The notes beneath the pieces were generated by a model. That model was not told where the DNA came from and made no database searches. It worked only from the letters and a program-made list of their open reading frames with translations. A stretch of 28,729 bases of DNA from a virus. Positions 6,448 through 13,727 of the stretch are shown in pieces (within the stretch, counting starts at the first letter, position 1; each line of letters begins with the position of its first letter). A program made the position numbers and the translations under genes. The DNA is taken from positions 1 through 28,729 of the IMG/VR virus record IMGVR_UViG_3300042197_001816; one strand, given 5' to 3'.

Positions 6448-8740
6448 TTTCTTTTTCCTCTGCTTGTATAAATCCTTTTTTACGATAATCTGCCCATTTA
6501 CTTACAGGTATTCTCACTACTCTTTCTTGTCCTGGTTTTCTTAAATTATTTGGTCTCGCAACTAACATAGTTTTTTTCTGTTCTTTAATTCTTCTTATTA
6601 AATTTAAAACAGATTCTAATTTAGTTGATTCAGGTACACAATTTGGAACTTCTTTTCCATTTTTCTTTTTCATTCCAACTTGTTTATAACCAACCCAACA
6701 AGGATCGTCTTTATCTTTTTCTTTTAATTCTTTTTCCTCTTCATCTTTTTCAGTTTCTTTCGATTCAATATCCAAAGTTTTAGGATATCCTTCTTCTCCT
6801 GGACGTTTTGGTCTTAAACCTTTTTCACGTCTTGCATGTATATTTGCCCAAAGACCTGCACCTGCTTCTTTTAATTCTTCTTCTTTTACTGTTTCAGTTT
6901 TAATTATTTGTTGAGATAAAACTGAATAGCCAGTAGTCTTTAATACTTTTTTAACTTTTTCTTTTGCATCATCTGGCGTTTTAGCGAAAACAACTCTTGA
7001 TAATTCTTTATTCTCACTCTTCTCGCCACCTGCCATTGTTGCTGGATCTTTCACAACTGTTTTGACAGTGTACTTATTCATTTCTTTTAAATTTTCTACT
7101 GCTTCACCAAACTTCATAAACGATGGCATATTCGCTGGTGATAATGGATCTGCTTCTATTTCAGTAGGTAATGGTCCTAATACATCTACAGCTTCTTTTT
7201 TACTTTGTAATCCTTGTAATCTTAATCTAGCTGTTGCTATATCAGATTTAATAATTGCCATTTGTGTTTTAGCATCAGCATCAGCAGGATTAATTTTCCC
7301 TAATTTAGCTAAAAGATCTGACACTCTGTCTTTTAATTTCGTAATTCTTTCTTGTTTATTACCAGTTGCTTCTTGCATTGCTTGTGGTAATAATTTTTTA
7401 TCATACTTAACATCTAACATATCTGCAGTTTTTAACATTTGATTTACTACATCAGATAATTCAGGTGTAATTCTTTTTGCTCTTAATTTTCTTAATCCTA
7501 GATTAATTAATTGTTCAGGACTAGACATTTTTTCAGGATTATCTATTCCTAAAGCACCAGCTATAATTCTTGCTATTTTAATTTTATCAGCTGATGTGAA
7601 GTTAAATGGATTATCAGATGCTTCAGTGATTGATGTTTCTTTAAATGTACCTCTTGGAAGTTTTAAAACTAAATCTGCAACCATACCTGATACAGCATGA
7701 TCAATATTTTTTAAAGCATCTATTCCTTTTATTAAAGGAACTTGAAACACATCTTTATTTTGTTTATAAAATTTTAGTGATTCATCAATTGATTTAAGTG
7801 CATTAATAACTGCGACTGAATCTGTTTCAGCTGAGATTACTGATTCTATAATTGGTTTTAATTCAGGAACAATTTCAAAATTAGAAGTTGTAAATCCTTT
7901 ATAAGAAATTTGATGTTTATCTTTAGCTTCTGTTTTATAATTCATATCTGTAATAACTTCCTTTACTGAGTCAAGCCATTTCTTACTTAACTCTCCATTT
8001 TCGTTTATAACTGTAATGTAGTTTGTTCCTCTGTCCATAACTTCATATACTCCTTTATCGTCTTTAACTGTTGACCCAATTTTAAATACTTCACCTCTGA
8101 AATATTTTTCTCTTAATTCGTTTTGATTATTTGATATATTGATTTCGAAAGATTCTATTTTTAATCCTAGTCCCTTACGAACATCATTATACATTTTTTT
8201 GGTATCAACATCAGTAAGTTTTTTAGTGACACCTTTTTCAAAAGATTTATAATCCCCTTTTGAAGCAGCATCTCTCATCTTACTCGCTGACATACCATCA
8301 GCATCATCACTATCAGGATCTCTTTCTCCTGCTGAATGAATTTCTATTTTACTAAACTTATATTCTCTTCCATTATACTTATTTAAAAGAGATTCAAATT
8401 CTTTTGTTCTATCGCTTCCAACAACTAAATGAATTTCTTTAATTCCTTCTCTCTCAAAACTTTGTAATAATTGTATAATGTTTCCTTTCGCAGCATAGAT
8501 ATGAGCATCACGAAAAGACTTTTCCATATACTTAATTTTATCTTTTTGAGATAATGGATTACTCTTTTTGTCTTGAGTAGCTGTTGTGTAAATACGATAT
8601 GGGATTGATGTTTTCTTTGAAAGTGCCTCAACTTTTGAGATTAAAAGTTCGTGCCCAACTGTTGGTGGGTTAAAGCGACCGAATGCAAATATAAGAGATT
8701 TGTTCGGTAATTCCGATAGTAGTTGTTTTATTGTTTTCAT
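6434..8740 (-). CDS. Cytidylyltransferase/NMN adenylyltransferase-like domain in a 768-aa mosaic protein
   Basis: The N-terminal ~180 residues are a nucleotidyltransferase of the HxGH superfamily: FAFGRFNPPTVGHELLISKV (19-38) has the T/HxGH ATP site, and GMSASKMRDAA matches the ISxSxxR-type motif. These enzymes join a nucleotide to NMN, pantetheine-P or similar substrates; the substrate here is not evident. A KOW-like beta segment follows near residues 210-265 (GEVFKIGSTVKDDKGVYEVM). Then come long helical regions, a charged stretch and a Cys pair in CWVGYKQVGMKKKNGKEVPN near residue 690. The last part, RIPVSKWADYRKKGFI, is again a phage-type tail. The mosaic build suggests a virion-linked or prohead protein with an enzymatic head. 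A CTAAATA element lies 33 nt upstream of the ATG. Confidence 0.8.
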   Translation of the reverse strand: MKTIKQLLSELPNKSLIFAFGRFNPPTVGHELLISKVEALSKKTSIPYRIYTTATQDKKSNPLSQKDKIKYMEKSFRDAHIYAAKGNIIQLLQSFEREGIKEIHLVVGSDRTKEFESLLNKYNGREYKFSKIEIHSAGERDPDSDDADGMSASKMRDAASKGDYKSFEKGVTKKLTDVDTKKMYNDVRKGLGLKIESFEINISNNQNELREKYFRGEVFKIGSTVKDDKGVYEVMDRGTNYITVINENGELSKKWLDSVKEVITDMNYKTEAKDKHQISYKGFTTSNFEIVPELKPIIESVISAETDSVAVINALKSIDESLKFYKQNKDVFQVPLIKGIDALKNIDHAVSGMVADLVLKLPRGTFKETSITEASDNPFNFTSADKIKIARIIAGALGIDNPEKMSSPEQLINLGLRKLRAKRITPELSDVVNQMLKTADMLDVKYDKKLLPQAMQEATGNKQERITKLKDRVSDLLAKLGKINPADADAKTQMAIIKSDIATARLRLQGLQSKKEAVDVLGPLPTEIEADPLSPANMPSFMKFGEAVENLKEMNKYTVKTVVKDPATMAGGEKSENKELSRVVFAKTPDDAKEKVKKVLKTTGYSVLSQQIIKTETVKEEELKEAGAGLWANIHARREKGLRPKRPGEEGYPKTLDIESKETEKDEEEKELKEKDKDDPCWVGYKQVGMKKKNGKEVPNCVPESTKLESVLNLIRRIKEQKKTMLVARPNNLRKPGQERVVRIPVSKWADYRKKGFIQAEEKENENS

Positions 8741-8772
8741 GTTTCAATTTATCCATCCGTATTATATGCTTA

Positions 8773-8779
8773 TATTTAG
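8773..8779 (-). promoter_or_regulatory. Candidate T4-type late promoter element CTAAATA
   Basis: The minus strand reads ACTAAATATAAG, located 33 nt upstream of the fusion gene ATG and within the 51-nt space after the previous stop. CTAAATA is close to the T4 late -10 TATAAATA and to the late element described for cyanomyophages. The position would give a short leader. Such a 7-mer can occur by chance in AT-rich DNA, so the intergenic position is the main support. Confidence 0.5.
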
Positions 8780-8791
8780 TATTTTTAAGGT

Positions 8792-10018
8792 TTATCTTTG
8801 CCAACCTTTTAATATATCTGGTGAAAAATTAGCACGCGAAAACTCAAGTCTATCAACGATTTTTATAGCATTTCCTACTTTGTCAATAGCTACAAAACCC
8901 TCTACTCCCGTCGGAACAAAACCTTTATCTGTTCTTAGGAAAGTACCTATTTCTGATGCTTCATTCATCTTAGCTATAATAACCTTTTTAGCATCAGCGA
9001 TTGCATTTGTAAGCTCAAATACTTTTATAATGTCTTCTTGTTTATGAACTGAGAAGTACTTTAAAACTTTTTCTTTTTCAGCTTTGTATTTGTCTTTAGC
9101 TTTATCTGTTTTCTTACTATCTATCGTTTCTTTATAACGATCGGCTATAAAATGAAATAACCCTGCAACATGTGCTTTTACGTTTGTTATTTTTTCACCA
9201 TCTTTAATTTTAGAATTATTATATATTTTAATTAACTCAAGAAGTTCTTTATCAGCTTGAATATCAGAGATAGCTTTAGAATTAATTTTAGAAAAAAGTT
9301 TTTCTACTCTCTCAAGTAATGCATCTAGATTTGCTAATTCAGTTTTTGTAAATGTAGCAGATCCCGATACATCTTTATAAGTTGCATCATCTACCCATAT
9401 AGTTGATATTTTTTTAAATCTATCTACAATGCTTTGTCCAAACTCAGCTGTAAGTTTACCTAAAGATCCTTTATAAGTTGTATGGAATACTACACCTATA
9501 TTTGCCTTTGAAATAGTATTCGCTAATGCTGTATTCGCAGGTATCGCATATACAATTGTATTTGGATGAAATGTAATATAGCTTTCTCCCTCGATAGTTG
9601 TTTTCTTGAGAGTGTCTTTTGTAAACATTATATCACCTTGATAAATTCCTGACTTAACTACTTTAGAAAATTCTTCAAATGCTGTAATAAGTTTATTACT
9701 TAAATCTTTATTTTCTTCGCCTTGTTGTATTTCCTTTACAGACTTATATACTTTTGGTGTTGCATTAAAAATAGACTTAGTTGAAACAAAAAACTTTTTA
9801 TCTTTAGGATCTATTCCTACAAAAATAGCAGGTGCGCCATCCCACTTAACTGTAGTCTTTAATTTACTCGTAGATTTTCCTTGAAGCATTTTTCTTAAAT
9901 CATAAAGAAAATTAATGGCTTTTTTAGTGCCTGATAATCCTTCATTGAAGACCAAGTCTTCTAGATGCTCCATATGAGCATTAACTGATTCTACAAGGTA
10001 TTCGTTAAATTGTTTCAT
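8792..10018 (-). CDS. KWDG ligase-like nucleotidyltransferase, 408 aa (DUF6267-type)
   Basis: Residues 58-65 read KWDGAPAI, the K-x-DG motif I of covalent nucleotidyltransferases (ATP-dependent DNA/RNA ligases and capping enzymes), where the Lys takes the AMP. A second match, YQGDIMFT near residues 126-133, fits the position of ligase motif III. Further motifs are weak, and the C-terminal half is helical, with DKAKDKYKAEKEKVLKYF and a final region GFVPTGVEGFVAIDKVGNAI that looks like a distal ligase-fold strand pair. I recall phage proteins of this type as DUF6267. RNA ligation, DNA nick sealing or protein AMPylation are all possible. It overlaps its upstream neighbour, a nuclease-like protein, by ATGA, which suggests a functional pair. 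Confidence 0.75.
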   Translation of the reverse strand: MKQFNEYLVESVNAHMEHLEDLVFNEGLSGTKKAINFLYDLRKMLQGKSTSKLKTTVKWDGAPAIFVGIDPKDKKFFVSTKSIFNATPKVYKSVKEIQQGEENKDLSNKLITAFEEFSKVVKSGIYQGDIMFTKDTLKKTTIEGESYITFHPNTIVYAIPANTALANTISKANIGVVFHTTYKGSLGKLTAEFGQSIVDRFKKISTIWVDDATYKDVSGSATFTKTELANLDALLERVEKLFSKINSKAISDIQADKELLELIKIYNNSKIKDGEKITNVKAHVAGLFHFIADRYKETIDSKKTDKAKDKYKAEKEKVLKYFSVHKQEDIIKVFELTNAIADAKKVIIAKMNEASEIGTFLRTDKGFVPTGVEGFVAIDKVGNAIKIVDRLEFSRANFSPDILKGWQR

Positions 10019-11118
10019 ATTTTTTTTAATAGTATTCTTAAATATCTTGGTGTAAGTGCACCCTCTGTTGTTCCTCTAAATTGGAATTCAACATCATATT
10101 TGTCATTATTAATTGTTGCTAAAAATTTAATTGCTGCATATTTACGTTTTCCAGATTCGGGATATTTGTAAACTGGATCTGCTGAAATTGAAACATCAGA
10201 TGTATATCCTTTAAAAATTACATCAATATCGTTTTTTCCTGGACCGAATTTATTAATTAGTGTCACTTCTTGTCCAAGAGATAATTGAATAGTTTTTGCT
10301 AAATTTTTCTTAACTATTTGTAGACTTTTGGGAGAAACTACATTTGAACGAAATATCTCACCAAACCCACCCATTCCTACTCCATCTAAACCAAAAAACT
10401 TATATGCTTCATCTCTCACTCTAGGAGTGACTTCAAATATTTCTTTCATACTTCCATTATAGATATAATAAGATGATGAAAATTTAAGAGAACAATATAT
10501 AGATTTATTCGGACCAATAATATCAATATCGCTTACAGCTTCTCCTGTGTTATTCCCAAGAGTTATTTGACCATTTGAAAAACTTGCTGGTCTTTTTGAA
10601 TTTCTATTTCCTACTGCTTTCGCTTCGAATGCATTTAAATTTTTTGGTGTTATTTTATATATACTAAGAAATGTTTTATTTGAAAATAAAGATTCAATTG
10701 TATCTGCATGTTTTAATTTTTTTACTGGTTCACCCTTGAAATAAGCATTTAAATCTTTTTCTAACTCGTTTTCAAATACTTTACCACCTGAACCTTTTGT
10801 TATAATGGGTTTAAAGTAAATGTCACCTGATGCTTTTTGTAATTTAGCTGAATCTAAAAAGAATTGAAATACACCAAGTGAAGATTTAGAAGAGGGTTTT
10901 ATATGATAATTTTTAAATTTAGATTTAGAATTTGATTTAATTTTATCTGCAGCTTTTCTAAAGTTATCAAAAGCATTGCTTCTTGTTGCTTTATCTGCTG
11001 TATAAATTACTATATCATTTTTATTGAAAATTACTTTAGCTGGAGATTCTTTAATTATCTCAACTATTGATTTAACATTAAACAGATTTGCGATAAATTC
11101 AGATGGATTTGTAGCCAT
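10015..11118 (-). CDS. Putative PD-(D/E)xK-type nuclease, 367 aa
   Basis: No clear named family. The middle shows a pattern expected of a restriction-endonuclease fold: a helix with Glu residues (GGKVFENELEKDLNAYF, 111-127) and later AVSDIDIIGPNKSIYCSLKF (195-213), with acidic D197/D199 on one strand and LK on the next. The usual (D/E)xK is replaced by SLK, a variant I recall from T4-like nuclease-like proteins. The C-terminal region is beta-rich. The N-terminal ~100 residues are Lys/Ser-rich and may bind DNA. It lies between the metallopeptidase (TAATG overlap) and the KWDG ligase-like gene (ATGA overlap). A cut-and-seal pairing is attractive but unproven. Confidence 0.6.
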   Translation of the reverse strand: MATNPSEFIANLFNVKSIVEIIKESPAKVIFNKNDIVIYTADKATRSNAFDNFRKAADKIKSNSKSKFKNYHIKPSSKSSLGVFQFFLDSAKLQKASGDIYFKPIITKGSGGKVFENELEKDLNAYFKGEPVKKLKHADTIESLFSNKTFLSIYKITPKNLNAFEAKAVGNRNSKRPASFSNGQITLGNNTGEAVSDIDIIGPNKSIYCSLKFSSSYYIYNGSMKEIFEVTPRVRDEAYKFFGLDGVGMGGFGEIFRSNVVSPKSLQIVKKNLAKTIQLSLGQEVTLINKFGPGKNDIDVIFKGYTSDVSISADPVYKYPESGKRKYAAIKFLATINNDKYDVEFQFRGTTEGALTPRYLRILLKKI

Positions 11119-11606
11119 TAGAAAAACTTTCTTTTAGTCCACTTCTCACCACTTAAATTCATTTTTTCAACCCATTGAATAAACAATCCTTCTTCTCTAC
11201 CCATTGCTTCTATTTCCCATGGTTGATCCCAATAACTAACTTTTTCTGAATTTATTTTATGTTTTCTAAATTTAGTAATAAAATTATGTTTAGTTTCTTT
11301 CATCTCGCCAGTCGCCCATTGTTTTACATGAACCAACTCGTGAGCAAGTGTTTCAAGCATACTTCTTAATCTTAAATTTGAATCTATTTCTATAATATAA
11401 TCTGTTGGTGGAATATCTGAATCTTCATAAAAAGCAGTTTCACCATACGATTCTGTTTTTTTATAAAGTGTTGGTTTAAAAGCTATACGAATATCTAATT
11501 TATTACTTAGACGAGATGAAATGAGTTTTTCGAGACAAAACTTAGCCAATGATTTAGCTAGTTTTTTCTGTTCTTTTGTTCCCCCTCTAAAAGTGATATA
11601 AGCCAT
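11118..11606 (-). CDS. SprT/HELVH-type zinc metallopeptidase-like protein, 162 aa
   Basis: The motif LAHELVHVKQW holds HExxH (H89, E90, H93), the zinc-binding signature of gluzincin/SprT-like peptidases. About 40 residues later, QPWEIEAMGREEG supplies candidate third-ligand glutamates (E131/E133). The fold is small, with no signal peptide, so it would act in the cytoplasm or in heads. SprT-like proteins process DNA-bound proteins in cells; here the substrate could be a virion precursor or a DNA-protein crosslink, but neither is shown. A CTAAATA sequence lies only 5 nt upstream of the ATG, probably too close for a normal leader. Its stop overlaps the next ATG as TAATG. Confidence 0.8.
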   Translation of the reverse strand: MAYITFRGGTKEQKKLAKSLAKFCLEKLISSRLSNKLDIRIAFKPTLYKKTESYGETAFYEDSDIPPTDYIIEIDSNLRLRSMLETLAHELVHVKQWATGEMKETKHNFITKFRKHKINSEKVSYWDQPWEIEAMGREEGLFIQWVEKMNLSGEKWTKRKFF

Positions 11607-11619
11607 AACATTATTTAGG

Positions 11620-11889
11620 TTAAAAACGAATCCAATTAATTATAGCAATTAAAGACCAAATTACGTAAAAACAATTCATTAAAGAACGAGGTTTATCAGA
11701 ATCTGCTGTTGCTGCATAAAACCAACAACTAGAAGATATAAAAGCAAATACCCATCCCCAAGCTTGAAGAGATAATACTGCACTTCCAGTACAAAGTGCT
11801 GCAAGAACACCTGCGATTGCTGCAATCCATCTTGCAAAAGAATCAAATTTTGTTTTCTTTAATAGTTTTATTTTTTTTATTATTAGCAT
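11620..11889 (-). CDS. Small multi-span membrane protein, 89 aa
   Basis: After a basic start (MLIIKKIKLLKKTKFD), three hydrophobic segments follow: AAIAGVLAALCTGSAVLSL, a WGWVFAFISSSCWFYAA span and a C-terminal CFYVIWSLIAIINWIRF. The pattern resembles small phage or bacterial membrane proteins with PnuC- or SWEET-like half-repeats, but there is no diagnostic residue set, so I leave it unnamed. The gene starts inside the last 47 nt of the preceding 73-residue gene and lacks a good ribosome site, implying translational coupling. It probably sits in the host inner membrane. Confidence 0.6.
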   Translation of the reverse strand: MLIIKKIKLLKKTKFDSFARWIAAIAGVLAALCTGSAVLSLQAWGWVFAFISSSCWFYAATADSDKPRSLMNCFYVIWSLIAIINWIRF

Positions 11890-12064
11890 AATACATTTCA
11901 GGCTTTGGTATTTCTTTTAAAGAAATAATTTTAGCATTCATATAATTTTCAATTCTGTTTCTCGCATCTTCTTCGCTGTCAGAATAAAACCAAGATTTTA
12001 TTTGTTTTTTACTCTCGTTAAGTATTATTTCAAACTCCCAAGCTTTATTTAAACGATCTTTCAT
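11843..12064 (-). CDS. Hypothetical protein, 73 aa
   Basis: This is a small cytoplasmic protein with AWEFEIILNESKKQIKSWFY, then a short helix SEEDARNRIENYM and a strand AKIISLKEIP. The order strand-strand-helix-strand suggests a compact alpha/beta fold like other tiny phage proteins of unknown role. The last ~15 residues are Asn/Lys-rich and overlap the next membrane protein gene. Its ATG overlaps the endonuclease VII stop as ATGA. No function can be assigned. Confidence 0.55.
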   Translation of the reverse strand: MKDRLNKAWEFEIILNESKKQIKSWFYSDSEEDARNRIENYMNAKIISLKEIPKPEMYYANNKKNKTIKENKI

Positions 12065-12537
12065 TTTTTACTTAATACGTGTTTAAAGTTTGCTTCAATT
12101 GGAAAATATTTCTCACGATTTTTCATTTTAAGATATTTTATCATTTTTTGTAATATATTAGGATTTTCTCTTATTCTTGCTAGAGCATTATTACAATCAT
12201 GGCAAATCCATCCTCTTGCCTTTCCAGTTTTATGATCGTGATCTAATACGAATGCTCCATTATATCCTACATCCTCTTTTTTGCGTTCACAAAGAGGACA
12301 TGTGTATTGTTCATCTGGCTTTTTATATATTTTTTTAAGATTAAATAATTGTGTAGATGGCTTACTTCTACATTGTTTACATTGATTTAATGGTCTATAA
12401 CCTACCTCTGAACCTCTATGTCTTTTTGAAAATTCTTCTACTGGTTTTTGTTGTTTACAAGACTTACAATAATGTAATAAAATTCCTTCACCTAATGGGT
12501 TTATTATTTCACCTAATATATTTAATTTTTTTTCCAT
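12061..12537 (-). CDS. 49: Recombination endonuclease VII (gene 49 type)
   Basis: Endonuclease VII resolves Holliday junctions and branched DNA before packaging. The core YTCPLCERKKEDVGYNGAF then VLDHDHKTGKARGWICHDCN contains the His-metal finger (D99-H100-D101-H102, N116) and two zinc Cys pairs (C80/C83 and C112/C115). An extra N-terminal zinc-like module (C24/C27 and C53/C56) precedes it, as seen in several phage relatives. At 158 residues it matches the T4 protein's length (157). It follows two microprotein genes, the nearer of which overlaps its start by 16 nt, and it overlaps the next gene by ATGA. The symbol follows T4 usage. Confidence 0.9.
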   Translation of the reverse strand: MEKKLNILGEIINPLGEGILLHYCKSCKQQKPVEEFSKRHRGSEVGYRPLNQCKQCRSKPSTQLFNLKKIYKKPDEQYTCPLCERKKEDVGYNGAFVLDHDHKTGKARGWICHDCNNALARIRENPNILQKMIKYLKMKNREKYFPIEANFKHVLSKK

Positions 12538-12689
12538 TGTAATATATCCTTAATAACTTCCCAAATTGATGAAGTTTTATATTTGTCAATTTCTTCGTTT
12601 CCTTGACTTTGTCCTGATGGGTTTATTGATTCTATTTCATTCGACCAATTAGAGTCAAATGAATCGTATTCATTATATTGTTTAGTCAT
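12522..12689 (-). CDS. 55-aa acidic microprotein
   Basis: This frame was read from the gap before endonuclease VII. It starts MTKQYNEYDSFDSNWSNEIE and ends in a short amphipathic helix with two Trp (SSIWEVIKDILQWKKN). The first two thirds are polar, acidic and probably disordered. Its ATG overlaps the last codons of the 50-residue protein and its end overlaps the endonuclease VII start by 16 nt, the coupling pattern used across this operon. Function unknown; a disordered region with a C-terminal aromatic helix could be a protein-binding peptide. Confidence 0.5.
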   Translation of the reverse strand: MTKQYNEYDSFDSNWSNEIESINPSGQSQGNEEIDKYKTSSIWEVIKDILQWKKN

Positions 12690-12834
12690 ATATTTCAAAG
12701 TGATGGTGAAGTTCGTTAATATCTCTTGTGAGACTAAAATCTTTTTTTCTATTGTATTGTTTTTTATTCTTTACAATTTTTTGTTTAAATTTTGGTGTTC
12801 TTAAAGACTTAGCTACTGGATTTCTTTTTTTCAT
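12682..12834 (-). CDS. 50-aa basic microprotein (RNPVAK...YNRKK type)
   Basis: The frame starts MKKRNPVAKSLRTPKFKQKI and contains VKNKKQYNRKK, then an acidic, His-rich end (INELHHHFEIYD). The N-terminal pattern RNPxAKxLRTPKFxQKxVKxKKxYxRKK is one I recall from many short phage and bacterial proteins, which supports a real gene. The ATG overlaps the stop of the first 2OG-oxygenase-like gene as ATGA, and the end overlaps the 55-residue gene. A strongly basic 30-residue half suggests nucleic acid or ribosome binding, but the role is unknown. Confidence 0.7.
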   Translation of the reverse strand: MKKRNPVAKSLRTPKFKQKIVKNKKQYNRKKDFSLTRDINELHHHFEIYD

Positions 12835-13400
12835 CTATTCCCCCACAATTCTAATGCCTTTGACATTGTGATTTTCTTCCATTCATTATCTAAATATTGT
12901 TCGAAAAGAACAGCAACAGTCATACATTTTATATCACTGTTTGTACAATTTAATCCATGAGGAATTGAAACATTTACAACTGATGGTCTTCTTATAAGTT
13001 CTGAACGAATAAGTTCGCAGTCATTATCATGATATCTTAATGTAATTTTATTTGGATCAAGCTCAGAATCTTCAGCATCAATCCACTCATACATAGGTAT
13101 GGCAATTCCGTTTTTAAATTTATACCATTCCATATAAGCATTAGAATCGCCATAACTGAAATTCATTTTAATTGAACCACTTGGTGATTCTGAGTCGACA
13201 TGAGTACCTAATCTTCCTCTAGCTGGAGTGACGAATAATTCTATTTGAGCAATTTCGAATATATCAGTTTCAAAAGATTTAAGATTAGATGATGCATAGT
13301 TTTTATCTAAAATATGTTTTCCTGCAGGAAATTTTTTAATTATTTCCATATTTTGTAATGGATCAAATTGTTCTTTTAAATGAAAAAAAAAATTATTCAT
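12831..13400 (-). CDS. 2OG-Fe(II) oxygenase-like protein, paralogue A, 189 aa
   Basis: Iron- and 2-oxoglutarate-dependent oxygenases use an HxD...H triad. Here GTHVDSESPSG gives H67/D69 and VSIPHGLN gives H148, separated by a strand-rich region with NFSYGDSNAYMEWYKF. The same order and sequence flavour (HVD, then N-x-x-Y-S-x-G-D, then PH near residue 148) recur in the 196-residue protein at 13708-14298, so the two are paralogues. This copy lacks the Arg ~9 residues after the distal His that usually binds 2-oxoglutarate (it has NCTNSDIK), so activity may differ or be lost. Its ATG overlaps a membrane microprotein stop. Context suggests DNA base or nucleotide modification. Confidence 0.65.
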   Translation of the reverse strand: MNNFFFHLKEQFDPLQNMEIIKKFPAGKHILDKNYASSNLKSFETDIFEIAQIELFVTPARGRLGTHVDSESPSGSIKMNFSYGDSNAYMEWYKFKNGIAIPMYEWIDAEDSELDPNKITLRYHDNDCELIRSELIRRPSVVNVSIPHGLNCTNSDIKCMTVAVLFEQYLDNEWKKITMSKALELWGNR

Positions 13401-13573
13401 TTTATATTCGCAAGTGCTTGTTTAATACTAGGATATTCAACACATGAATATATGTAAAGTAGTAATAATATTAAGAATGCTACTATATAAAGATCATTAG
13501 TTGCAACTCTAAGAAAAATATAAACATTAAGACAAATTTTATCTTTTAAATAATTATATATTTTTTTTATCAT
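13397..13573 (-). CDS. 58-aa membrane microprotein
   Basis: Read from the gap between the two oxygenase-like genes. The N-terminus is basic (MIKKIYNYLKDKI) and one long hydrophobic segment follows (LYIVAFLILLLLYIYSCV), then EYPSIKQALANIK. The ATG overlaps the last 20 nt of the preceding microprotein gene and the TGA overlaps the next ATG, so the frame fills the gap exactly. An inner-membrane protein is expected. The function is unknown. Confidence 0.6.
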   Translation of the reverse strand: MIKKIYNYLKDKICLNVYIFLRVATNDLYIVAFLILLLLYIYSCVEYPSIKQALANIK

Positions 13574-13727
13574 ATTCAGTTATCCAATCTATAAAATTAC
13601 CTATTCTTTCAAGTATGTATCCTAAAAATACTACAATTATCATTACAACAAATAATATTGATATACCTATCCAGAATAAAATATTAATAAATCCCCAAAG
13701 GATTGCTCTAATTAACGATGTAATCAT
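13554..13727 (-). CDS. 57-aa membrane microprotein
   Basis: The frame starts MITSLIRAILWGFINILFWI and continues with a very hydrophobic stretch (ISILFVVMIIVVFLGYI), ending ERIGNFIDWITEYDKKNI. One long or two short spans are possible. An AGAGAGG ribosome site lies about 6 nt upstream of the ATG, inside the end of oxygenase paralogue B, which it overlaps by 20 nt. It forms a pair with the following 58-residue membrane protein. Holin-like or ion-channel roles are conceivable, but no motif supports one. Confidence 0.6.
   Translation of the reverse strand: MITSLIRAILWGFINILFWIGISILFVVMIIVVFLGYILERIGNFIDWITEYDKKNI

Noticed and set aside
7062-7442. 126-codon open frame on the plus strand
   Set aside because: It lies wholly antisense inside the cytidylyltransferase fusion gene, has no ribosome site, and no plus-strand gene is supported elsewhere.
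11612-11618. CTAAATA late promoter before the metallopeptidase gene
   Set aside because: It is only 5 nt from the ATG, which would place the transcript start at or inside the gene; chance match in an AT-rich spacer is more likely.
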